Source: Thermoanaerobaculia bacterium (GTDB taxonomy: Bacteria > Acidobacteriota > Thermoanaerobaculia > Multivoradales > Multivoraceae). From it: a DNA stretch of 64,000 nt. The stretch covers positions 84,901 through 148,900 of the forward strand of contig JAJDUI010000014.1 of assembly GCA_022826745.1 (NCBI GenBank), written 5' to 3'. Both the position numbers and the translations under genes were made by a program. A model generated the notes under the pieces. The model saw only the letters and a program-made list of their open reading frames with translations, did not search any database and had not been told where the DNA came from. The number at the start of each line of letters is the position of its first letter. Within the stretch, counting starts at the first letter, position 1. Positions 43,907 through 52,722 of this stretch are shown here, in pieces.

Positions 43907-46900
43907 ATGCGGGAGACGTTCACTTGGGTTCCGTGGTTCACAGAACTCGCCCGGAAGATCGCAGACGGAGATGAGGAGTACCTGAACAGCCGGGTCCGTC
44001 GCGTGGACGACACCCTGGACAGCCCGCTCTTCGTCGACGACGGCCCGCCTGAGCCGCTCGGTTTCTTCGGCCGGTTGGCGAGGCTGCGGCTCGAGGACGA
44101 GTCCGTCCGAGACGCAGCACTGGTGCGCGTCGGCCGGGAGTTCGAGTTGGAAGACCGAGGTCTCGCCGAAGACGTCGACGCATGGGATCTCCCAGGCAAC
44201 TGGCACCTGGCCCTCGGCCTCGAACTGCCGAACGAGCGAGACCGGCACTGCGCATGGGCAGTCTTCCGCCAAGCCGTCGAGAACAGGGTCCAGGCGAACA
44301 CGTTCCACGAGGCGCTACAGATCAACGGCCTCGCGCTCAAGACCCTGACCACCACGCTCTTTCTCGTCAACCCTAAGGCGTTCCTGCCTCTCGTCGACTA
44401 CCCGCTCTACGCGAACCTGCTGGGGAGGAGACCCTCTGGCGCCGACCAGTGGGAGGCCTACTCATCGGCGATCGCCGAACTCCGGTCCCACTTCCCGGGG
44501 TGCGAGTTCTGGGAGATCGAACTCTTCGCACGTCTGCAGAGATCTGAGGACATCGCCGGCAAGAACATGGTCGTGCGCCCGGACCGCTGCTGGCTCGTCA
44601 GCACGAACCTCGGGGAGCCCGACCAACGAAGCGACCACTGGCACGACGACTTCAATCCCGAGAACAGAATCTGGACAGGACAGGCCTATCCCGGCTTGCC
44701 CGAGGCCGCGATTGGCGACGTCATACTGGTCCGGTGCGGAGTCAAGGAAGGTCGCGGCATCGGCGTCGTTCTTCAAAACGACTACAACGACGGGTGGACG
44801 CCAGACGGTGCGATCCATGTCGTCTGGTTGAACAAGTCGGACGCCCATCTCGCGTCCGAGGATGATGGCGTCCTGCAGACCCGGCGAACCGCCTTCGGCA
44901 GAGCGACCGGTCCGGAGACGTCGCTGTTTCGCGGTCCCGGCGAGTATCAGCCGACCTGGGAAGCGCTGGATCCTGAACCAGACAATGGGAGAGAGGAAGA
45001 GGACTTGTCCAGCCCCACGCCGACGACGCTCAAGGACCCGATCACCTTCAAGGTCTGGGACGACTTTCTTCGCGCGTGGCCGCCGGACCGTGTCCGCAAC
45101 ATGTCTCTGGAGGAGTACACGAACTCAAATCGGAATGACGCCTTCATCTACTGGCTTGAGTTCAGGACCGAGAGTCTTGGCAGCATCCGGGGCGGTCAGG
45201 CCTCCAAGTTCGGGATTTACCACCGTGGCAAGAAGGACCCGCAGGGGGGAGGGCTGATCTACGACGACAAGTACGCTTGGATGAGCAAGTGCGGCAAGAC
45301 GGCGGACGAGGCCTTCGCCACCATCCGGTCCCAGTTGATCCAGGTGATCGAAGCGGCCAGGAAGAGGGATTTCGAAGCGGTCGACCACCCGGTCGATCTC
45401 TGGCCCATCGTCAAGTGGAAGGTCGCCTTCCTCTATCAGGGGCGCGACGATCCCGGACTCTTGGCAATCTACAAAGAGGACAGGCTGGCGGCCCGCTACA
45501 AGGAGGCGTTCCTGGACCCGGTCGAAATGCCTCCGCCAAGCCAACAGCACGCGGCTCTGATCAAGCACTACTCGTGGCTGGGAGACGCCCTCGACGTTAG
45601 TCCCTGGATCTGGCTCGACCCGGAGGCACGGCCCGGTCCCACCCAGCCAACTGACCGCAGATACTGGCTTCTGCCTCTTAGTCGCAACGCCGACACTTGG
45701 GCGGGGTGCAGGACAAGAGGCACTGCATCCATTGGCTACGCCGAGTATCCGGTTGGGGACCTTCGCCAGTACGACTCGCTGGAAGTCCTGAAGGAACGGC
45801 TGAAGTCCATGCCATCAGAAGAGGGAGCCAACAAGTCCCACACCACGAGACGCGGCCAGACGCTCTGGAACTTCTGCCACGTAATGGAGCCGAGAGACGT
45901 CATCTTCTTCGTGGCGCATCTCCGAAGATTGGTGTTCGGCTATGGGGCCGTCCGCTCCCACTATCGCTACGACACCGACCGGGAACAACACCGACATGTG
46001 CGGAACGTCGACTGGAAGTCGGACTTTCCTGACGGTAGAGAAGTCGGGGAAAAGTACCTCCCCAACAGCATCGTGGACATCACAGAGGACCTGGACCTTG
46101 TAGCCGTCCTGAAGGAGGCCGTAGGTTTCACCGAGACCGAGGAGTGTCCAGACCCTTCCTATGCGGTCGAGCACCCACGCAACCAGATCCTCTACGGCCC
46201 GCCCGGTACCGGCAAGACCTACAACACGGTCGGTCACGCCCTCGCGATTCTGGATGGCGTCGAGGCACGCGAGGTCACGGACGACGACAAGCAGCGGTTC
46301 CGAGATTTCCGGTTAGTGGCCGGAGAGCCGGGAAAAGCGAGAGGCCAAACGGCCATGGTCACCTTCCACCAGAACTACGCCTATGAAGACTTCGTGGAGG
46401 GCATTCGCCCTAGGCTCGCCGAAGCCGCGAGCGATGGCAGCCAGCACCCGAGTTCCGCGAGGTCAGGCGCGGCCGAACTAGCCTACGAACTAAGCGCCGG
46501 GATCTTCCGCCGCATCTGTGAGGCGGCAGGGAACGCTTCCGACAAACGATTCGTCCTCATCATCGATGAGATCAACCGCGGCAACATCCCGAAGGTCTTC
46601 GGTGAGCTGATCACGCTGATCGAACCGTCGAGACGGCTGGGCGCCGACGATGAGACCACGGTCACGCTTCCCTACTCCGGCGACGAGTTCGGCGTGCCGG
46701 ACAACCTGTACATCATCGGCACGATGAACACGGCAGACCGTTCCATCCAGCAGATTGACACGGCGCTCCGGCGACGGTTCACCTTCGTCGAGATGATGCC
46801 CGACGCGAACCACGACCTCATCGCGGAGGATGTCGATGGCGTGAACTGCCGCGAGATGCTGCGGGCGATGAACGAGCGCATCGCGCTGCTGCTTGACCGG

Positions 46901-47212
46901 GAGCACCAGATCGGCCACACGTACCTGCTCAACGTGGAGACGATGGAGCAGCTCTCGGACACGTTCAGGAACCGCATCTTTCCGCTGCTCCAGGAGTACT
47001 TCTACGACGACTGGCGGAAGATCCGGGCCGTGCTCGGGGACAACGCCTTCGTCAGGGAGCGGAGGCTCGACGACCAAGGCACTAAGGCACTTGCCGAACA
47101 GTTCGGCCACGCCGAAGATGACCGTGTCTACGAGCGACTGTCCTTCTCAAGCGATGAGTGGGAGAACTCCGAGCAGTACAAGAAGATCTACGCAAATCCG
47201 AAGGAGGACTGA
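43907..47212 (+). CDS. mcrB: McrB-type AAA+ GTPase of a type IV restriction system, with long N-terminal reader region
   Basis: An 1101-residue protein from the ATG at 43907 (GGAGAGGA upstream). The C-terminal third is the McrB motor: Walker A GPPGTGKT (764-771), Walker B IDE (886-888), the McrB signature MNTADRS (940-946) and TALRRRF. It hydrolyses GTP and drives translocation with McrC. The first 760 residues are unusually long and seem to hold several modules: an N-terminal helical part, a PUA/EVE-like region near 225-310, a middle domain (365-580) with SLEEYTNSNRNDAFIYWLEF, and a second EVE-like part (about 600-750) with GFGYGAV-like strands. These modules are candidate readers of modified DNA. 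Confidence 0.88.
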   Translation: MRETFTWVPWFTELARKIADGDEEYLNSRVRRVDDTLDSPLFVDDGPPEPLGFFGRLARLRLEDESVRDAALVRVGREFELEDRGLAEDVDAWDLPGNWHLALGLELPNERDRHCAWAVFRQAVENRVQANTFHEALQINGLALKTLTTTLFLVNPKAFLPLVDYPLYANLLGRRPSGADQWEAYSSAIAELRSHFPGCEFWEIELFARLQRSEDIAGKNMVVRPDRCWLVSTNLGEPDQRSDHWHDDFNPENRIWTGQAYPGLPEAAIGDVILVRCGVKEGRGIGVVLQNDYNDGWTPDGAIHVVWLNKSDAHLASEDDGVLQTRRTAFGRATGPETSLFRGPGEYQPTWEALDPEPDNGREEEDLSSPTPTTLKDPITFKVWDDFLRAWPPDRVRNMSLEEYTNSNRNDAFIYWLEFRTESLGSIRGGQASKFGIYHRGKKDPQGGGLIYDDKYAWMSKCGKTADEAFATIRSQLIQVIEAARKRDFEAVDHPVDLWPIVKWKVAFLYQGRDDPGLLAIYKEDRLAARYKEAFLDPVEMPPPSQQHAALIKHYSWLGDALDVSPWIWLDPEARPGPTQPTDRRYWLLPLSRNADTWAGCRTRGTASIGYAEYPVGDLRQYDSLEVLKERLKSMPSEEGANKSHTTRRGQTLWNFCHVMEPRDVIFFVAHLRRLVFGYGAVRSHYRYDTDREQHRHVRNVDWKSDFPDGREVGEKYLPNSIVDITEDLDLVAVLKEAVGFTETEECPDPSYAVEHPRNQILYGPPGTGKTYNTVGHALAILDGVEAREVTDDDKQRFRDFRLVAGEPGKARGQTAMVTFHQNYAYEDFVEGIRPRLAEAASDGSQHPSSARSGAAELAYELSAGIFRRICEAAGNASDKRFVLIIDEINRGNIPKVFGELITLIEPSRRLGADDETTVTLPYSGDEFGVPDNLYIIGTMNTADRSIQQIDTALRRRFTFVEMMPDANHDLIAEDVDGVNCREMLRAMNERIALLLDREHQIGHTYLLNVETMEQLSDTFRNRIFPLLQEYFYDDWRKIRAVLGDNAFVRERRLDDQGTKALAEQFGHAEDDRVYERLSFSSDEWENSEQYKKIYANPKED

Positions 47213-48537
47213 TGGCTGCGGCGCCTCCGCCGGCGCCCGCGGCGATTCGCGAGTACGACCCACTCGACCGCGAGCAACTCGGACTCGACGACGGAGAATG
47301 GGAAAGCCTGGTCGCCTTCGCGAGGGCCAACCAGCAGGACCGGCACGGCAACTACCTCCCGGTGCTCGGCTTCGACGCTTCCGGCCGGAAACTCCGTGCG
47401 ACGAACTACGTCGGGATCCTCACGACACGGCGCGGCAGACCAATTGAGATCCTGCCGAAGATCGACCTGGCTTCCCGTGCCAACGACGCCGAGAACGAGC
47501 AGGAGACGCGCAGGGTCTTTCTGGAGATGCTGCGCGTCTGGCGCGGGCTCCGGCACGCCGAACTACCGCCCAGCAGCATCCGCAGTCTGAAGCGATTCCC
47601 AATGCTCGAGGCCTTCGTCTACCTGTTCCTCCACAATCTCGCCCATCTCGCCCGCCATGGCCTTGCTCGACGGTACGTTCCCGTTGAGGACAACCTCCCC
47701 TACCTTCGCGGCCGCCTTCTGTTCCGCGAGCAGCTTCGGGAGAACCTGACGAACCGGGCCCGCTTCTTCGTCGCGCACGACGAGTTCAACGCGAACCGGC
47801 CGGCCAACCGGCTCATCCGTTCCACGCTGAGCCGCCTGCGGCGGAACGTTCGGAACGATGCGAACCGGCAACTGCTCCGGGAGCTGTCGGACGCTTTCTC
47901 CGACGTGCCACGGTCGACTGACCCGGCAACGGACTGGCGACGCCACTCCGTCGACCGGACCATGCAGCACTACAAACCCGTCATGGCATGGGTGCGGCTG
48001 TTCCTGTTCGGTGAAGGTCTCGCGACGTACCGCGGCAAGCACGAGAACCAGTCGCTGCTGTTTCCGATGGAGGAGATCTACGAGGACTTCGTCACGCACA
48101 GCTTCCGCTGCTGGCAGAGCGAGTACGGCGTACGCGCTCAGGGGCCGCAGAGACCGCTGACGCGCTCTCCCAAGGCGTTCTGGATGAAGCCGGACATCAC
48201 TCTCGGGAAGAGCGGTGTGCCGCAGTTCATCCTCGACGCCAAGTGGAAGCGCCTCAAGTCCAAGGCGGAAGACGGCGAGAAGCGGGGGATCGTGCAGGCC
48301 GACATGTACCAGCTATACGCCTACGGCAAGCGCTACGGCTGCGAAACCGTGGCGCTCGTCTATCCGCGAACGAAGGACTTCAACAGGCGTGTGCGGTACG
48401 TCTTCGACGACGATCTGACGCTGCTCTGCCTGCCCTTCGACGTGTCCAAGCCGGAACCAAGCGTCGAGTACTGCATCGCCGCCCTGCACCGTCCCGAACA
48501 GCCGACGAACGCCTCGTCCTTAGCGGAGCCGGCCTGA
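47212..48537 (+). CDS. mcrC: McrC-type endonuclease subunit
   Basis: A 441-residue protein whose ATG overlaps the mcrB stop by one base (TGATG), so translation is coupled. The nuclease is of PD-(D/E)xK type: Asp328 in KPDITLG, then Asp342 and Lys344 in ILDAKWKRL. The N-terminal part (GRPIEILPKID and VRRVFLEMLRVWRGL-like) is the McrC beta-rich and helical region that docks onto the McrB ring. It cuts DNA after translocation. With McrB it forms a complete two-gene McrBC system of normal order. Confidence 0.9.
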   Translation: MAAAPPPAPAAIREYDPLDREQLGLDDGEWESLVAFARANQQDRHGNYLPVLGFDASGRKLRATNYVGILTTRRGRPIEILPKIDLASRANDAENEQETRRVFLEMLRVWRGLRHAELPPSSIRSLKRFPMLEAFVYLFLHNLAHLARHGLARRYVPVEDNLPYLRGRLLFREQLRENLTNRARFFVAHDEFNANRPANRLIRSTLSRLRRNVRNDANRQLLRELSDAFSDVPRSTDPATDWRRHSVDRTMQHYKPVMAWVRLFLFGEGLATYRGKHENQSLLFPMEEIYEDFVTHSFRCWQSEYGVRAQGPQRPLTRSPKAFWMKPDITLGKSGVPQFILDAKWKRLKSKAEDGEKRGIVQADMYQLYAYGKRYGCETVALVYPRTKDFNRRVRYVFDDDLTLLCLPFDVSKPEPSVEYCIAALHRPEQPTNASSLAEPA

Positions 48538-48545
48538 CGGCCGGC
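48528..48545. terminator. Hairpin between convergent mcrC and DUF4143 gene
   Basis: GCCGGCC-TGAC-GGCCGGC, a perfect 7-bp stem containing the mcrC stop codon. It lies in the 19-bp gap before the convergent ATPase stop at 48557. No T-tract follows, so it may serve as a bidirectional RNA end or be a partial REP-like element. Confidence 0.5.
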
Positions 48546-48556
48546 ACGTGGACACC

Positions 48557-49723
48557 TCAACCAACGTACTCGCCAGCCCACAGCCGCTCCAGGAACACGC
48601 TCCAGGGCAGAATCCAGATTCCGTCCGCCGTGCGCCGCGGCGCGTCCTCGTTGCAAACGACCACGGCGTGCCGGGGGCGATGTTCCTCGATGTAGGCGCG
48701 TAGCGGCCGGAGATCCTCCGTTCGCACACGGGCACCCCCCTTGACTTCGATGGCGGTTGCCCCGTCCCGGCCCAGTACGAAGTCGCATTCCAGACCCGAC
48801 TTCGTGCGCCAGAAGCGGATCGGAAAGTCCAGTTCACGGTAGGCCCCATAGGCGCGCAACTCCATCAGCACGAAATGCTCCAGCGCGCGGCCGAACTCCG
48901 GGCCGGCGGCCCGGCCGATGCGGCGGCCCGTGACGTGGCCCGCGACGCCAATGTCGAACAGGTAGAACTTCGGCGCGCGCACGATCACGGACCGCGAGCG
49001 ACGCCGCGCGAACGGCTCCACGAAACAACCGAGCAACGTGTCAACGAGGATCTGGAAGTACTCGCGCACGGTCTTCGAGTCCACGCCGCAGTCGCGCGCG
49101 ATGCTGCTGTAGTTCAGCAACTCCCCGTGGCAGAACGCGAGCGCGTCGAAGAAACGGGAGAAGGCGGCGGCATTGCGGGTGAGCCCCTCGTCGAACACCT
49201 CCTCCTTCAGGTAGTCGTCCACGTAGCCGGCGAGAGCCCGACGTGGATTGACGGCATCGTAGTGGGCTGGCACGAGGCCGTGGTTCAGCGCCCGGACCAG
49301 GTCGAACTCCGGTATCTCGGACCAGGTCAGAGGATGCAGCTCGAAACGCCAGGCTCGTCCGCCAAGCAGATTGGCGCGGCCACGTTTGAGTTTTCTGGCG
49401 CTCGAACCGCAGAGTACGAAGCGCAAGCCCCGATCTTCGATCAGCCGATGCACCTCGTCGAGAATTGCCGGGGCCTTCTGCACTTCGTCGACCAGCACGG
49501 GCTGCCGGAGGGTCTCGTCGTCAAGCGCCCGCACACGCTCGGTGAAAGACCAGGGCGCCCGCACGAACCCCAGCAGCAGTCGCGTGTCCAGCAGATCGAA
49601 CCGCGCTGATCGCGGGAAGCGCTCAACGAGTAGAGTCGACTTGCCGGTCTTGCGAGGCCCCCACAGGAAGGCCGACTGCCGTTCGGTCAGGTCGATTTCC
49701 AGGGTCCGCTTGTAGTAGGCCAT
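48557..49723 (-). CDS. ATPase of the ATP-binding/DUF4143 family
   Basis: A 388-residue protein with an AAA-like N-terminal domain: Walker A GPRKTGKST (22-30) and Walker B VLVDEVQKAP (about 76-85). After a helical middle part it carries the DUF4143 domain, a PD-(D/E)xK-like fold (LECDFVLGRDGATAIEVKG near 335-353). Members are common, function mostly unknown, often near defence or mobile genes. The ATG at 49723 fits the start of the domain; the upstream frame is likely noise. The gene converges with mcrC and has two CGGA-N6-TCCG dyads in its promoter region. Confidence 0.85.
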   Translation of the reverse strand: MAYYKRTLEIDLTERQSAFLWGPRKTGKSTLLVERFPRSARFDLLDTRLLLGFVRAPWSFTERVRALDDETLRQPVLVDEVQKAPAILDEVHRLIEDRGLRFVLCGSSARKLKRGRANLLGGRAWRFELHPLTWSEIPEFDLVRALNHGLVPAHYDAVNPRRALAGYVDDYLKEEVFDEGLTRNAAAFSRFFDALAFCHGELLNYSSIARDCGVDSKTVREYFQILVDTLLGCFVEPFARRRSRSVIVRAPKFYLFDIGVAGHVTGRRIGRAAGPEFGRALEHFVLMELRAYGAYRELDFPIRFWRTKSGLECDFVLGRDGATAIEVKGGARVRTEDLRPLRAYIEEHRPRHAVVVCNEDAPRRTADGIWILPWSVFLERLWAGEYVG

Positions 49724-49734
49724 GTCAGTCTCGT

Positions 49735-49783
49735 TCGGATCGCATTCCGAGTTGGTCGATCCATTTCGGAATATACTCCGAAA
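49735..49783 (-). promoter_or_regulatory. Paired dyads upstream of the DUF4143 ATPase
   Basis: TCGGA-TCGCAT-TCCGA (49735-49750) and TTTCGGA-ATATAC-TCCGAAA (49764-49783) share the core CGGA-N6-TCCG. Their centres are 31 bp apart, about three helical turns. They lie 12-60 bp upstream of the ATG at 49723. A dimeric repressor binding two sites on one DNA face is a simple reading. The second site sits where a promoter would be. Confidence 0.6.
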
Positions 49784-50042
49784 CGGTCGGAGACGGAAAG
49801 GGCCGGGACGTGGCGCACCTGGCGCGTGTTCCCGCCGCCTGCGGCTCGTGCTCACCGCCTCGCGGCATCGCGTCTGATGCAGGTCAGAAGACCCGCGCAC
49901 CCAGAGAACGGGCGTCGATGTCGGTGCGGTTCTCTACTGCAAGCGCTCTTCCATCACTCCGGGCGGATGCCGGCCGGAAGGCCGGCGCACCGACAGTCGA
50001 ACCGATGGCAAGCGGCGAGGACCCCAGGTTCCGGAAGCGCCT
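49784..50042. other. Intergenic region with two dispersed hairpin repeats
   Basis: No gene seen. It holds a GGTC-AGAA-GACC hairpin (49882-49893) resembling those after the third secreted-family gene, and an inverted copy of the REP-like element. Bases 49980-49997 are the exact reverse complement of the 18-mer at 38781-38798. The rest is unremarkable GC-rich sequence. Confidence 0.6.
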
Positions 50043-51842
50043 CTACTGCCCGCCCGCGCCTGACTCCGCCGCCGCCGCGGCCTCTTCGCGATCGCGGGCG
50101 CGAGCCCCGGAGAGGATGTTCGTCATCCCGTAGTTGCCTTCGTGGCAGGCGTACTCGACGAGTTCGTACTGCTCGTTGTCCAGCTCGAACTCGAAGCGGC
50201 CGGTCCAGGGCTTCGTCCAGACGGTCGGATCCTCGACGGTGAACCGGTACTCGAGCCGGTTCGGCCCGAGGCGCGTGTAGCGCTCGGAGAGCTTCATGTT
50301 CTCGCTCGAGCCGCGGTAGTTCGTGCGGCCGTTGAAGCCCGTGGTCTCGACGACCAGAGTGTCGCCTTCCCAGCGGCCTTGGGGATCGCCGAGCCACTGC
50401 CTGATTCCCGGGCCCAGCGGCTCTCGCTCGGCCGTCGGCACGACGCGGGTCTCGTGGATCATTTCCTTCTGGATGGCCACGAAGCCGGGACTCTGGCTGA
50501 TCTGCAGTCCGTTGTTGTAGATCGAGGGCATCATCATCCCCGGCACGCCCCGGGTGATGCAGCGGACATAGGCGCTCAGGTCTTCGGGGCCCGCGGGTCG
50601 GCGCCTCACGTAGTCGCCGAACGACGCTGCGGCGTTGCGCCGCCGTTCCTGCGCCTCCTCGGTCAGGGGCGGCAGGCGACCGTCCGGCGGATCGATGACC
50701 ATCGCCACCTGCCGTGACGGCGCCGACTTGACGTAGCCAAGCGTCGTGTCCCGCCACTCGCGCTCGTAGCCCCAGATGCTCCCCAGGGTGCCCCGCTCCC
50801 GGCGCGCGGCCGCCTCCTCGGCTGTCAGTTCCTCGACGTCGGCCAGCTCCTCTGGCCGTTCGAGCGGAATGCCGTGGGCCTTGTTGCCGGACCACATCCC
50901 CTGCAGATCGGGCGTGCCCCAGGGCGTTCGCGGCACGATGTACGGCTCGGCCGAGGCGACCTCGTCGGCATCCGATCCGAAGTCGGCGTCGACGCCCTGC
51001 CAACCCGGTTCGATCACCGCCACCCGGACGTTGTCGGGAGCGGAGACGAAGCCGCGCTTCGCCTCGGAGCGGCCCCCCGCCGGCCGCTCGGGATCCGCCG
51101 TGAAGCGGACGCCGCGGTCGCGCAGGCCGACCGCCGCCGTATCGAGATCCGCGACCTCGAAGGCCAGGTGGTCGATCGCCCGGCCGGCACTCGGCGCGGG
51201 CTGGCCCTCGGGGTGCTTCGCGGCGAACAGCCAGACCTCGCCGAAGCGGAGGCCGTCCTGCGTCCCGCGCAGGCTCTCCGGCACGCCGCCGAACGTCTCC
51301 CGGTACCAGCCGAGGGTCCGCTCCGGATCGCTCGCGCTCAGTTGGACGTGGTGGAAGCCCAGCGTCTCCAGGTCCTCGACGATTTCGATCCGGGTACCCC
51401 AGGGATCGAAGATCCGTCCGACCTTGAACAGGCCGGGTCTCTCGCGGAGGGTCGAACCGTCGTCGTAGCGCTGGAGGCGAACTCCGGAGCCACGCACCCC
51501 GACTGCCTCGAGCTCGGCCATCTTCTCCTCGAGGTCGGCGAAGGAGAAACCGATGTGGTCGATGCCGGTGCCCTGGCTGGCGCCCATGATCGGGCCCTGC
51601 CTGAACTCGATCGTCGCGTTGCCGCAGTCGATCGCCTCGGCGCGGCCTTCGATGGGCTCGCAATCCAGGTGCCGCGCGTACCACTTGACCGCCTCGCTGC
51701 GCGCGGACGTGGTCAGTTGCACGGTGACGTCGCCGGCCGCCGCCGGGACGGCCGTCAGTCCCAGCAGGAGCGCCGCGGCAACGGCCGCAGCGCTAAGGAT
51801 CGTCGCCAGTCGGGGTTTCTTCGCGTCGGCGTAGGTGGCCAT
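50043..51842 (-). CDS. Fusion of two VOC (glyoxalase-fold) domains to the PDLSG/YACHEGNY secreted family (copy 5)
   Basis: A 599-residue exported protein from the ATG at 51842, with a GAGGAG site upstream and a signal peptide (LATILSAAAVAAALLLG). Residues about 27-130 and 133-280 are two VOC/glyoxalase-type domains (FHHVQLSASDPERTLGWY; RAIDHLAFEVADLD). Residues about 300-590 are the secreted family: TPWGTPDLQGMWSG, MVIDPPDGRLP, WEGDTLVVETTGF and YACHEGNYGMTN. It overlaps the upstream copy-6 gene by 50 bp. The fusion suggests that the family acts on the same substrate as a VOC enzyme. The exact activity is unknown. Confidence 0.85.
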   Translation of the reverse strand: MATYADAKKPRLATILSAAAVAAALLLGLTAVPAAAGDVTVQLTTSARSEAVKWYARHLDCEPIEGRAEAIDCGNATIEFRQGPIMGASQGTGIDHIGFSFADLEEKMAELEAVGVRGSGVRLQRYDDGSTLRERPGLFKVGRIFDPWGTRIEIVEDLETLGFHHVQLSASDPERTLGWYRETFGGVPESLRGTQDGLRFGEVWLFAAKHPEGQPAPSAGRAIDHLAFEVADLDTAAVGLRDRGVRFTADPERPAGGRSEAKRGFVSAPDNVRVAVIEPGWQGVDADFGSDADEVASAEPYIVPRTPWGTPDLQGMWSGNKAHGIPLERPEELADVEELTAEEAAARRERGTLGSIWGYEREWRDTTLGYVKSAPSRQVAMVIDPPDGRLPPLTEEAQERRRNAAASFGDYVRRRPAGPEDLSAYVRCITRGVPGMMMPSIYNNGLQISQSPGFVAIQKEMIHETRVVPTAEREPLGPGIRQWLGDPQGRWEGDTLVVETTGFNGRTNYRGSSENMKLSERYTRLGPNRLEYRFTVEDPTVWTKPWTGRFEFELDNEQYELVEYACHEGNYGMTNILSGARARDREEAAAAAESGAGGQ

Positions 51843-52635
51843 AGAGCAGCTCCTCGGAAAACTCGACACACTTGTACTCCAGCACCCGAACGTTCTCCTC
51901 CAGGCGCCGGTAGAGCGGCATGCGGATGGTCCAGGGACGGGTGAAGACGCTGGGGTCCTCGAGCGTCGCCTCGTAGGTCATCGTGTTCGGGCCGGTCGGC
52001 GTGTAGCGCTCGGTGACGCGCAACGTGTCGCTGGCGAAGTTCCCGGCCCGGTCGAACCAGGCCTGGCCGGTGAAGCCGGAAGCCTCGACGACCAGCGTGT
52101 CGCCCTCCCAGCGGCCGTGCGAGCGACCCATCCAACTGTCGATCGGCGGCGGCTCCGGATTCTCCTTGTCCATGTGGACCGTCCGGTTCGCCTCGGCGAA
52201 GCCGTAGACGATCATGACGTGGCTCGTGCCCTGGAGAATCTGGAACGGGAACGGCATGTAGGTCGCTCTCGGCACCCCCGGCAGGTAGCACTTCGCCTCG
52301 GGATCTTCGCGCCAGCGGTTCTCGAAGTTCTCCCGCTGCTGCTCGCGAGCCCAGTCCTGGTAGGGGATCTCGCCGCCGACGACCACGCCCTGGCCCGGCG
52401 GCATCGTCGTGAGGGTGCCGTACTCCGCCGGCCCGCCGACCGCGTTGTGGTCCTCCAGATTCCAGTGAGCCGAATTGATCGCCTGCCAGACGCCGTTGAT
52501 GTCGGGATTGCCGTCGTAGTGGCGGGGGATCGCGTCGCCGGAGTCCTGCGCCACGGCGGGCAGGCCCAACAGCAGAAGGAGAGCGGCAAGCCACACCGGC
52601 CGCCGCCGCAGGTTCAACTGGCGTCGTTTCTTCAT
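51793..52635 (-). CDS. Secreted uncharacterised protein, PDLSG family (copy 6, divergent)
   Basis: A 280-residue exported protein from the ATG at 52635, with a cationic signal peptide (RRRPVWLAALLLLLGLPAVA). It keeps IPRHYDGNPDINGVW, FPFQILQGTSHVMIVY, WEGDTLVVEASGF and the DPSVFTRPWT block. At the C-terminus it has the sequence YKCVEFSEELLYGHL, so the YACHEGNY motif has been replaced. This makes it the most diverged of the six members. It overlaps the next gene by 50 bp, so coupled expression is likely. Confidence 0.8.
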   Translation of the reverse strand: MKKRRQLNLRRRPVWLAALLLLLGLPAVAQDSGDAIPRHYDGNPDINGVWQAINSAHWNLEDHNAVGGPAEYGTLTTMPPGQGVVVGGEIPYQDWAREQQRENFENRWREDPEAKCYLPGVPRATYMPFPFQILQGTSHVMIVYGFAEANRTVHMDKENPEPPPIDSWMGRSHGRWEGDTLVVEASGFTGQAWFDRAGNFASDTLRVTERYTPTGPNTMTYEATLEDPSVFTRPWTIRMPLYRRLEENVRVLEYKCVEFSEELLYGHLRRREETPTGDDP

Positions 52636-52722
52636 TCCCGTCCCGTCAGAGATGAACGGGGAGCATAGCAACGCCGCGGGCACTACACTCATCCTCCGAA
52701 TCCCACCCAGGAGACCTCAACG

